Of a stretch of DNA of 64,000 nt, positions 43,441-51,570 are shown piece after piece. The DNA comes from CAYJII01 sp964370225. GTDB taxonomy: Bacteria; Bacillota; Clostridia; Oscillospirales; Ruminococcaceae. Under the pieces are notes generated by a model. It was not told the DNA's origin. It searched no databases and was given only the letters and a program-made list of their open reading frames with translations. The position numbers and the translations under genes were made by a program. Position 1 is the first letter of the stretch. Every line of letters starts with the position of its first letter. Where the stretch lies: the NCBI GenBank assembly GCA_964370225.1, contig CAYJII010000002.1:33307-97306 (forward strand), given 5' to 3'.

Positions 43441-43551
43441 GCAGCAGTAGCCTTTTTAGAGGGATGGCTTCCACTGCTAAGATATTCCGCTTGTCTGCGT
43501 ACAATCTTCCAAGGCTTCGCCTTTTGATACCACGATTTATTGAAAAAATCG
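43441..43551 (-). other. Structured intergenic element, possible IS200/IS605 right-end relic
   Basis: Three hairpins follow one another: GCAGTAGCC/GGCTTCCACTGC (43444-43477), AAGGC-TTC-GCCTT (43511-43523) and CGATTT/AAATCG (43533-43551). On the minus strand the stretch reads TTAGCAGTGGAAGCCATCCC, which resembles the 3' hairpin region of IS200/IS605 elements, where a tnpB stop codon runs into the omega-RNA scaffold. No transposase is present. The identification is from memory and weak. Confidence 0.3.
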
Positions 43552-43569
43552 AGTAAAACTTTAGTGGCT

Positions 43570-44805
43570 TTATATTACCCAAAAACCATCTTTGACTAGT
43601 GTAACGTCTTCTTTACCTTCTTTTATACCGACAATCGTCATATCCGATGTGCCAACCATGACATCTTCATGGATAATGCTGTAATTTCCGCCTGCTTTTT
43701 CAAGTTCTTCTCTGCTCATTTTATCCCCACCTTTTATGTTGGTAGGATAGCAACGACCAAACGCTATATGGCAAGCAGCGTTTTCATCAAATAATGTGTT
43801 GTAATATAGGATACCGCTTTTACCTACACCACTGCTGTTATCTACGATTGCAATTTCACCAATTCTGTTTGAATTGTCCGCAATTGTCATCATGCTTTTT
43901 AGATGCTCACCGCCAACTTCAGCACCATAATTTACTACTACGCCATCTTTAAATTCGAAGTAGAAATTCTCAATGATATCACCATTGTAGATATATGGTT
44001 TTGATGAGTAAACTTTGCCGTCTACACGCTCTCTATGTGGGCATGTGAAAATTTCTTCTGTCGGCACATTTGCGATAAATCGATTACCTTTGTTTGTAGA
44101 GGAAACTCCACCATCCCAAATATGGTTGTCAGCAAGCCCAACAGTTAAATCCGTACCATTTTGCGCAGTCATTCTCACCGCATCAAAATTATAATCGTTT
44201 AGCACTTTTTTGCGATTAACAGTTTTTTCTATGAACTCATCCCATTCTTTTTCAGGGTCACCACCGCTCACTCTTGTACAAGTGAAGATTGCTTCCCACA
44301 TAGCTTCCTCAGCTTCTTCTTTTGACAAATTAGGGAAAACTTTGCTGTTCCAGCTCTCGCTTGGCACAGAAATTATTGTCCATTGAGCACGGTCGTTCAC
44401 GATAAATTCGTAGTATTCTTCCATCGCTTTGTCCGCTGCAATTTTTGCAATTTGCAGTTTTTTTGCATCAATACCTTTATAAAGCTCAGGGTTTCTTGAA
44501 GCAATGCTGATGATTGCAACATCGCTATCCGATTCTAAATAATCCAGTTTCATACGTGGGATATACGGCTTGATTTCACCTGCTACTTCTTCACTCGCAT
44601 ATTCCATTCTCATGCGCGATACTTTCTCATCACTGTATTGCACTACTACTTCTCTCGCACCAATTTCATATGCAATTTTAGTACACATTTGTGCAAAAAA
44701 AGCAGTTTCTATCGGTGAATTAATTATAACAGTCTGTCCTTTTTTAACTCCCGCAGCAGTTTTTACCGTAAAGGCAGCGTATTTATCTAGCAAAATTTTG
44801 TCCAT
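43570..44805 (-). CDS. Aminopeptidase, M29 (AmpS/PepS) family
   Basis: A 411-residue dinuclear metallo-aminopeptidase. Metal ligands are recognisable in order: the Glu in NVPTEEIFTCP, the Glu in VGGEHLKSM, the His in ACHIAFGRCYP and the His/Asp in SIIHEDVMVGTSDM. The enzyme trims N-terminal residues from peptides in the cytosol. The ATG at 44805 is used because AAAGGAG is seven bases away; an ATG two codons earlier is too close to that site. It lies about 30 bases after an ABC ATPase gene, possibly in the same transcript. Confidence 0.93.
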   Translation of the reverse strand: MDKILLDKYAAFTVKTAAGVKKGQTVIINSPIETAFFAQMCTKIAYEIGAREVVVQYSDEKVSRMRMEYASEEVAGEIKPYIPRMKLDYLESDSDVAIISIASRNPELYKGIDAKKLQIAKIAADKAMEEYYEFIVNDRAQWTIISVPSESWNSKVFPNLSKEEAEEAMWEAIFTCTRVSGGDPEKEWDEFIEKTVNRKKVLNDYNFDAVRMTAQNGTDLTVGLADNHIWDGGVSSTNKGNRFIANVPTEEIFTCPHRERVDGKVYSSKPYIYNGDIIENFYFEFKDGVVVNYGAEVGGEHLKSMMTIADNSNRIGEIAIVDNSSGVGKSGILYYNTLFDENAACHIAFGRCYPTNIKGGDKMSREELEKAGGNYSIIHEDVMVGTSDMTIVGIKEGKEDVTLVKDGFWVI

Positions 44806-44833
44806 TTTCATTCTCCTTTATCTTCTGTAAGTT

Positions 44834-45745
44834 CTATTCTTCATCTTCCTCAGTAGACGGTTCAATCATAATTTTCCCATCATCAAAGTCAACTTTAACC
44901 TTGCTTTTTCCTGTAATTCCCATCTGCTCTAAATATTCTTTCGGTAGCTGTAAACGTCCGCTTTTATCGACTACCGCTAACTCTTCGTGGCTCTCTTCGC
45001 TTAAGAATGTTCCCATTTCGTCCATCTCAGAGGAATATTTTTTCCGCCTGATAAATTCGCTTGAGGTTTTCCCATCGCGAATTGCAACTACTCGATTAAC
45101 ATTCCTTGACAGCGCCATATCATGCGTAACTATTACAATAGTTGTCCCAAGCTTTTCATTAACATTGTGGAACGCTTGCAGTATCATATCCGAAGTTCTC
45201 GTATCAACCGAGCCTGTCGGCTCATCTGCCAGCATAATCTGCGGTCTGTTTGCAAGCCCAATACATATTGCGACACGCTGTTGCTCACCGCCAGAAAGCT
45301 CGCTTAATTTGTTGTTGACTCTATGAGAGAGCCCTACTATATCAAGTAAGTTTCTACAGTATTCCTGATCCTCAGCCGTAACTTTTTTCTTGCTAAGTCG
45401 CATTATCAGCTCAATATTTTCAATCGCAGTTAGATAAGGTATCAAATTCCTAGCGATATTCTGCCATACAAAACCCACCACATTTTTGCGGTATTCGATT
45501 AAATCTTGTGGTTTAAACTTTAGCAAATCGCGCCCTGCCACCATGAGTGTGCCCGCAGTCGGGATATCCAATCCACCAAGCATATTAAGTAGCGTAGATT
45601 TCCCACTACCACTATTTCCGATGATACCCACGATTTCCCCAGGCATTATCTCCAAATCCAAACCCTGTAGCGCTAAAACCTCAGAGTCCTTTTTCTTATA
45701 TATTTTAACCAAGTTTTCACAGGATATTATAGCTTCATTACTCAT
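44834..45745 (-). CDS. ABC transporter ATPase with C-terminal AbrB-like domain
   Basis: A 303-residue protein. Residues 1-225 are a LolD/MacB-type ATPase: Walker A GNSGSGKST, signature LSGGEQQR, Walker B IMLADEPTG, H-loop IVTHD. After a 25-residue linker, residues 252-296 read as a SpoVT/AbrB swapped-hairpin domain (VVDKSGRLQLPKEYLEQMGI and KVDFDDGKIMIEP). Such domains normally bind DNA or mediate dimerisation. It overlaps the first ATPase gene of the operon by eight bases. An acidic tail EEDEE ends the protein. Confidence 0.88.
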   Translation of the reverse strand: MSNEAIISCENLVKIYKKKDSEVLALQGLDLEIMPGEIVGIIGNSGSGKSTLLNMLGGLDIPTAGTLMVAGRDLLKFKPQDLIEYRKNVVGFVWQNIARNLIPYLTAIENIELIMRLSKKKVTAEDQEYCRNLLDIVGLSHRVNNKLSELSGGEQQRVAICIGLANRPQIMLADEPTGSVDTRTSDMILQAFHNVNEKLGTTIVIVTHDMALSRNVNRVVAIRDGKTSSEFIRRKKYSSEMDEMGTFLSEESHEELAVVDKSGRLQLPKEYLEQMGITGKSKVKVDFDDGKIMIEPSTEEDEE

Positions 45746-46415
45746 TTACTATCTCCCCGTCACTCAAAGTGTATACCGTGTCAGCTATCTCAATCATATT
45801 CGGGTCATGCGTCGTCATAATTACGCTCATCCCCTCGTCTCTGATTAGCTCTTTAAACACTTTCATTACATGTAAACCTGTAGCAGTATCAAGCTCAGCT
45901 GTCGGCTCATCCGCAAAAATTATCTTCGGCTTGTAGCACAGCGCTCTTGCTATAGCAATACGCTGTTGTTCCCCACCTGATAATTCCCCAGGCATATGAG
46001 AGATGCGTTTCCCAAGCCCTAATAAATGCAGATAATGTTTGGCTATGTCTATGCGTCCTTTTCTCGCTTTGCCCGCAATTCTCAGCCCAAACTCAACATT
46101 TTCCAGCGCATTCATTTTGCTAATTAGCGCAACTGCCTGAAAAATAATACCGATTTCTTTGCGCCTAAATTCATTTTTTTGACGCTCATTAAATGCGCTC
46201 AGCTCCCTATCCCCATAAAAAATCGTGCCAGAAGTAGGGGAGTCTAGCGTGCTAAGTAAATTGATAAGCGTGGTTTTACCCGAGCCTGAGCGTCCCCTTA
46301 ATATAGTTAGCTCGCCTTTTTTTATCTCAAGGTTAATCCCATTAACAGCATTAATATAGTCTCCACCGACTTTATACTGCCTTATTAAATTGTTTGCAGT
46401 CAATATAGCTGACAT
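45738..46415 (-). CDS. ABC transporter ATPase, MacB/LolD type
   Basis: A 225-residue ATPase with Walker A GRSGSGKTT, the signature LSGGEQQRIAIARAL, Walker B IIFADEPTAELDT and an H-loop TTHDPNM. It is the standard-length partner of the second ATPase; the operon has one large permease and two ATPases, so they may form a heterodimer. GGAGG lies before its ATG, about 30 bases after the permease stop. Confidence 0.93.
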   Translation of the reverse strand: MSAILTANNLIRQYKVGGDYINAVNGINLEIKKGELTILRGRSGSGKTTLINLLSTLDSPTSGTIFYGDRELSAFNERQKNEFRRKEIGIIFQAVALISKMNALENVEFGLRIAGKARKGRIDIAKHYLHLLGLGKRISHMPGELSGGEQQRIAIARALCYKPKIIFADEPTAELDTATGLHVMKVFKELIRDEGMSVIMTTHDPNMIEIADTVYTLSDGEIVNE

Positions 46416-46446
46416 AGTTTCGCCTCCGATTTATATTATTTTCCAT

Positions 46447-49338
46447 CTATTCTTCACCTAATTTTAATGCTTGGTCAATCTTAATTTTTGTCACGATATA
46501 TCCAAGAACCGCTACGCCAATGAGCATCATCACAGCTATTACAACAAATATTCTAATTAAATCTTCTGGTAGCATATGCACTAAAAACTCTGGCATTCGC
46601 TCCACTGGACTATACAGATTTTGCAGTAGTGGCACCGTAATATTATTCACAACATTACCGATGATTACCCCTGCAATTACTGCGCCTCCCGATAAAATCA
46701 CCTGCTCGAAAACAAGCATTGTTATCAGATTATATTTTGATAGACCCATCGCTCTTAGAATGCCAAACTGCAATGTTCTCTCTTTAATATTCAGTGTCCA
46801 GAACACGATAAATCCGACTAAAGTAACCACAAGTGTCACAATAAAACTAAGTGTTAGCGTGCCATTTATACCTTGCAACATCGGATCATTTTTAATCTCG
46901 ATAATCTCTTGATTTGTGTCGACAAACGACATTAAGTTTATCTCATTCTCGTTCAAATCTTCGTAAATTTCGGCAGTTGGTGTTACATCGTCAACAGATG
47001 CCCAAATGTCAAATGGTTCAAACTTCATTTGTGAGTTATACAAGCTATAATTGGTAATTACAAAATTCGATGATGTCAGTTCACCCGTAGTAAAATTTTG
47101 CACTGGGTTAAATGTCGGCCACTTATCCACAATCCCGTAAACAATTGCGGTCATCTCATACGGTTGATCGTTCCAAGTTATATTAATCTCGTCGCCGACA
47201 TCAAAGCCTCTTGCGTGCACACTGCTTGAGATTAGGCAAGCCCTACTGTCTTGAGCCATAAGATTTAGGTACTCATTGATATGATGCGGGAACAAATCGC
47301 TCCTTGACCACACCACTTCAGCAAACTCACTCGGAGTTACCGCCATCATCTTAGCATTTGCATTCGCATCCGTGCTTGTGATTGTGATATCGTCATTTGT
47401 ATACACTTTTGTAGCGCTCTCTATCCCTTCCACCTCTTGAATTGGGCTAATCGGGATATCTAAATAATCCACTGTCGTTATATAGTTTCCGTTATTCTCT
47501 GCCTCTGTTTGCGAAACAGGAATAAGTTGTGGAGCCACGTCGCCCTCTCCATCCGAGTCGTCCACAATGTAGTAATTAACATTTGAAGGAAACGCAGGTT
47601 TCATGACCATATCTGCACCATTTTCATAGCTCACTCTATCCAGCATGAACGTGTTGAGCGTTCTTGCTGTTGTCGCACTGAACATTGCTAGCGACACTGT
47701 GAGTATTAAAAACAAAACGATAAATTGTTCTTTTCCGCCCGAACGCGCAATGGATAGGAGTGATGCGTAAATTTCTGGGGAGAAAAATCTCTTGCCAAGA
47801 AAAAATATAAACTTAAGTATAAATGGGAAAATTCGCAAAAACAATAAGCCCAAACTTAAAATCAACAGCGTGTTGATTACAAATAGCATGGGGTCAACTT
47901 TTGCTAGCATGGTCGTGTTGCTTACTAACATTATCGAAGATACAACATTATAGTTATATATCGCGTATCCCGATATTGCAAGCATTATGAAGTCTAGCCC
48001 AAATTTTTTCCAAAACGGAGTTTTATTTACATTTGCAATATTTCTTTTATGCTCTACTATCGAAAGCCTACACGCTGCAAAAGCAGGTATGAGCATCGAT
48101 ATTATTCCTGTGCCGATGATTACAGCAAGCGATATCATCAATGTGCTATCGATGTTCACCTGTATATCAAGCGCACTACGTCCAATAATCTCCATAAATC
48201 CGTTGGATAAACCTAAAACTGCAACTAAGGCATATCCCAAAATTAAACCTAATACTATCGCGACAACACAAACTATCCCTACTTGTATCGCAATTGGGAT
48301 AAACACTTGCAGATTGTTTGCACCTCTACTTTTTAGCAGACTGATGTCATTTTTCTCATAATCCATAATCAGCGTGGATATCATGAAAATATAAAACAGC
48401 AACATGATTATTACGGGAGCTAAAAGTATCCACAAAGTCGTGTTAAGCTCATCCATCCTAGCTGAATAATCTTCCATAACTTCCAATGCGGAAAAGTTCA
48501 TCTTCCCATAGTCGCCTACTTGTCGATTAACCATATTATACGAGTTTATCAGCGAATTTACATCCCGCATTTGTAGCGTGTGGTAATCGTACGAGAACAG
48601 GTAATACATCCCGTCAACCTGATTATTTGCGACAAAATCTTGGTTAAATAAATCATAGTCCATCATAAAACTTTTGGAATAATAATCCACTGTAAAGTAC
48701 CAATATACATCATCAGGTGCGCTATGTGTAAACACGCCGACAACTTTAAGTTTTACGCTTTCTTCGTCATCTTCATACTGATATATCGTGTATGTATTCC
48801 CAATATTTAGCGAAAAATCACTATACATCTTTTCGGTTACCATAACTTCATACGAGCCGTCAGAGAGCCTTTCTCCAGACGGAGTTTCGCCCGCAATAAG
48901 TTCAACATGTTCATTAATGTTTTGCATTGCGTGCAACGTGATGTTCTTTTTCGAGCTGGTCTGTGCGCTCGAAGTACTAACCATCTCGAGATACGCATTT
49001 GGGTATGAAGCCAGTTTTGTCATATAATCCAGTTCCATTTGTGGCAGTGTTGCAAGCCCATTATCAATTTTATCCAATAGCTCATAATACTTCTCAAAAT
49101 TCGGTCCGTCTTCGCCATCTTCCGTAATTGTAACGGTAGAAACTGAAATATGCCCAGGGTAATCCTCAAAATCTTCTATCTGCAACTCCTCTAAATCTTT
49201 CATTAAAAGGCGCTGTAAAATACTGTTTGTATACATAGGTATACTGCTTATTACCGCAATGCTTATGACAAATCCTAATAAAAGGCATATCATCATCCAC
49301 TTGTTGCGAAATAGCTTTTTGATCGAAAATCCAAACAC
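46447..49338 (-). CDS. FtsX-like ABC transporter permease, large two-module type
   Basis: A 963-residue permease with about ten membrane helices. The first is at about 13-33, followed by an extracytoplasmic domain (about 40-305). Helices at about 305-440 form an FtsX module. Additional helices at 450-560 lead to a second large extracytoplasmic domain (about 565-810), and a final FtsX module (about 815-955) carries TLQFGILRAMGLSKYN. The size and duplication resemble lipoprotein or antimicrobial-peptide exporters of the MacB superfamily. It lies 13 bases after the adaptor gene. Confidence 0.9.
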   Translation of the reverse strand: MFGFSIKKLFRNKWMMICLLLGFVISIAVISSIPMYTNSILQRLLMKDLEELQIEDFEDYPGHISVSTVTITEDGEDGPNFEKYYELLDKIDNGLATLPQMELDYMTKLASYPNAYLEMVSTSSAQTSSKKNITLHAMQNINEHVELIAGETPSGERLSDGSYEVMVTEKMYSDFSLNIGNTYTIYQYEDDEESVKLKVVGVFTHSAPDDVYWYFTVDYYSKSFMMDYDLFNQDFVANNQVDGMYYLFSYDYHTLQMRDVNSLINSYNMVNRQVGDYGKMNFSALEVMEDYSARMDELNTTLWILLAPVIIMLLFYIFMISTLIMDYEKNDISLLKSRGANNLQVFIPIAIQVGIVCVVAIVLGLILGYALVAVLGLSNGFMEIIGRSALDIQVNIDSTLMISLAVIIGTGIISMLIPAFAACRLSIVEHKRNIANVNKTPFWKKFGLDFIMLAISGYAIYNYNVVSSIMLVSNTTMLAKVDPMLFVINTLLILSLGLLFLRIFPFILKFIFFLGKRFFSPEIYASLLSIARSGGKEQFIVLFLILTVSLAMFSATTARTLNTFMLDRVSYENGADMVMKPAFPSNVNYYIVDDSDGEGDVAPQLIPVSQTEAENNGNYITTVDYLDIPISPIQEVEGIESATKVYTNDDITITSTDANANAKMMAVTPSEFAEVVWSRSDLFPHHINEYLNLMAQDSRACLISSSVHARGFDVGDEINITWNDQPYEMTAIVYGIVDKWPTFNPVQNFTTGELTSSNFVITNYSLYNSQMKFEPFDIWASVDDVTPTAEIYEDLNENEINLMSFVDTNQEIIEIKNDPMLQGINGTLTLSFIVTLVVTLVGFIVFWTLNIKERTLQFGILRAMGLSKYNLITMLVFEQVILSGGAVIAGVIIGNVVNNITVPLLQNLYSPVERMPEFLVHMLPEDLIRIFVVIAVMMLIGVAVLGYIVTKIKIDQALKLGEE

Positions 49339-49350
49339 AGTTACTCTCCT

Positions 49351-50547
49351 CTAATTTAGAATTAACAAGTCGCCTTCTTCCAGTCCGCTGATAATTTCGT
49401 ATTCGCTTGATGATGTTATTCCTACTTCTACACTTTGCTCATTTCCTACTCCATTTTTGAGCACTCTCGCATAGTACGAACCTACATATGTAACGATTGC
49501 ATTTTTAGGCACGACGATAATATCGCTTTTCTCCTCAAGCACAACCACAAAATTCCCTCTATCAGCAAGCTCGAGCCCCTCTGGAATTTCAGCAAAGGAC
49601 AATAGCACTGTATCTTCGTACAATTCCATAAGTTCAACAGGCACATTTGACGGTGTGCTTACAACTTCTGCAGCGTAATCGGTATCATTCACAGTAATAG
49701 TTGCAGCCATTCCAACTTTAAGCGAGTTTGCTTTTGTCCCTGTGTACTCCATAACTAAATCTTGTGGGTCAGCAATGCCAATAAGCATTTTTAGCGCTGG
49801 AACATAATCTCCCACCGCTACCTCTTCGATGAATACTACTGTACCCGCAGTCGGCGCTGTGATTGTGGATTTAGCCATAGTATTTTCCATATCACTCAGT
49901 TCGATTTCCTGTATTTGCAAATCCATTTTTTTGCTTAAAATGCTTGTGTTCTTCGTAGCATCAGCATTGTTCCTAGCATTTTCTAATCTGATGTTATAAT
50001 TAATCATGCTGTCATCAATGCCTTCTATTTCACTTTGGATTCCAGCACGATCTTCATCGCTAATCGTCTCATCTTCTAGTCTAAGTGTTAGCTCCGCTTT
50101 TTTTTCTAAAACTAAGTTAACTTCGTTTTCCAAAAGCGTAAGTTCATTTTTAGCAGACGTTAGAATATTATCAATCTCCAAATTCGTTTTGCTAATTTGC
50201 ACTTTCTTTATTTCAATATTTTTTGCAAGACTGTCAGTATCCAATGTAGCCAATACTTGTCCTGCTGTAACTTCGTCTCCAAGTTTTACATTTATACTGT
50301 CTAAATGCCCACCCATTTCTGTAAAGGATAGGTTGTACTGCGTTTTGCTAACCGCCGCACAGCTACCGCTTAGCTCGTTGACGATGTCACCAATCTTCAC
50401 CTCATGTGTAACGTACTCTACTTCCTCAGGCGCCATTACCGGAGGAGCTAGCGCTTCCTCTTCCTGTGGTAACATTCCGCAAGATGAAAATAAAAGCATA
50501 CTCGCAGCTGCCGTAGCTGATAGTACTCTTATTAATTTTAACTTCAT
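49351..50547 (-). CDS. HlyD/RND-type adaptor lipoprotein of the ABC exporter
   Basis: A 398-residue lipoprotein. The signal peptide ends in the lipobox LFSSC. The membrane-fusion-protein layout is a lipoyl half-motif (GDEVTAGQVLATLD), an alpha-helical hairpin (about 105-220, Lys/Glu/Leu-rich), the second lipoyl half (APTAGTVVFIEEVAVGDYV) and beta-barrel and C-terminal domains. It is the first gene of the operon and would bridge the permease to the cell surface, as YknX does in Bacillus. Confidence 0.9.
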   Translation of the reverse strand: MKLKLIRVLSATAAASMLLFSSCGMLPQEEEALAPPVMAPEEVEYVTHEVKIGDIVNELSGSCAAVSKTQYNLSFTEMGGHLDSINVKLGDEVTAGQVLATLDTDSLAKNIEIKKVQISKTNLEIDNILTSAKNELTLLENEVNLVLEKKAELTLRLEDETISDEDRAGIQSEIEGIDDSMINYNIRLENARNNADATKNTSILSKKMDLQIQEIELSDMENTMAKSTITAPTAGTVVFIEEVAVGDYVPALKMLIGIADPQDLVMEYTGTKANSLKVGMAATITVNDTDYAAEVVSTPSNVPVELMELYEDTVLLSFAEIPEGLELADRGNFVVVLEEKSDIIVVPKNAIVTYVGSYYARVLKNGVGNEQSVEVGITSSSEYEIISGLEEGDLLILN

Positions 50548-50724
50548 ATTTTTTGCTCCATTCTGTCACATTTTTGGTGACTAAATAAATACATAATAGT
50601 GTAATTATAACAAACTTGTGAACTTTTTACCATCAAATTTTTGTTTGTTAACATTTTTTTACTAATATTACAAATAAGGGAAGAAAAATTTGTGATATTT
50701 TTTAGTTGATACTTTTTATATTTA

Positions 50725-50753
50725 TTGACTGAAATGTAATATTACTATATAAT
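50725..50753 (+). promoter_or_regulatory. Promoter of the transaldolase gene
   Basis: TTGACT (50725-50730), 17 bases, TATAAT (50748-50753). A GTGAAAAA / TTTTTCAC hairpin lies in the leader (50761-50796). Confidence 0.8.
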
Positions 50754-50828
50754 TAGTTTAGTGAAAAAATTCTGATATTCAAAAAGGTTTTTCACAAAAA
50801 TATGCAGTAAATTTTAGGAGGATATTAC

Positions 50829-51473
50829 ATGAAAATTTTTATCGATACCGCAAATGTTGCCGATATTAAAATGGCAAATGACCTAGGAGTTATTTGTGGC
50901 GTTACTACAAACCCATCACTAATCGCAAAAGAAGGAAGAGACTTCAAAGAAGTTGTTACTGAAATCACAGGTATTGTTGATGGACCTATCTCAGCTGAAG
51001 TTATTTCACTTGATTCAAAAGTTATGGTTGAAGAAGCATTAGAACTTGCTAAAATTCACAAAAACATTGTAATCAAAATCCCAATGTGCGAAGAAGGCTT
51101 AAAAGCTACTAAAATCCTAACAGAAAAAGGCATCAAAACAAACCTAACGCTTATCTTCTCTGCAACACAAGCTCTTTTAGCAGCTCGTGCTGGCGCTACT
51201 TATGTTAGCCCATTCTTAGGTAGACTTGATGATATCGGTCAAAATGGTATGGATTTAATTTATGATATCGTTGAAATTTTTGATGTGCACGCAATCGAAA
51301 CAGAAATTATCGCTGCTAGCATCAGAAACCCAATTCATGTGCTTGACGCCGCAAAAGCAGGCGCACACATCGCTACAATCCCTTACAATGTTATCACTTC
51401 TCTTATCAACCACCCACTTACTACTTCTGGTATTGAGAGATTTCTAAAAGACTGGGAAAGCGTACCTAAATAA
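50829..51473 (+). CDS. Small transaldolase (TalC / fructose-6-phosphate aldolase family)
   Basis: A 214-residue class I aldolase. The Schiff-base Lys is in NIVIKIPMCEEGLKA, preceded by GVTTNPSLIAKEGRDF, and YVSPFLGRLDDIG follows. Its length is that of the MipB/TalC group, which acts as transaldolase in the pentose phosphate pathway, or in some members as fructose-6-phosphate aldolase. A perfect AGGAGG site precedes it. It has its own promoter and terminator. Confidence 0.94.
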   Translation: MKIFIDTANVADIKMANDLGVICGVTTNPSLIAKEGRDFKEVVTEITGIVDGPISAEVISLDSKVMVEEALELAKIHKNIVIKIPMCEEGLKATKILTEKGIKTNLTLIFSATQALLAARAGATYVSPFLGRLDDIGQNGMDLIYDIVEIFDVHAIETEIIAASIRNPIHVLDAAKAGAHIATIPYNVITSLINHPLTTSGIERFLKDWESVPK

Positions 51474-51520
51474 TTTTTGACCACAATAGTAGTCACTCTT
51501 GACTATGTATATGCGCAAAA

Positions 51521-51560
51521 TAAAACTCTTGACTTGAAAATTCAAGCCAAGAGTTTTTTA
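51521..51560. terminator. Terminator after the transaldolase gene
   Basis: AAAACTCTTG-ACTTGAA / TTCAAG-CCAAGAGTTTTTT, 11 bases before the stop of the convergent kinase gene. Confidence 0.88.
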
Positions 51561-51570
51561 TTTTTATCCT

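Noticed and set aside
43365..43569. Intact insertion sequence between arsR and the aminopeptidase gene
   Set aside because: No transposase, terminal inverted repeats or target duplication could be seen; only a possible end fragment remains.
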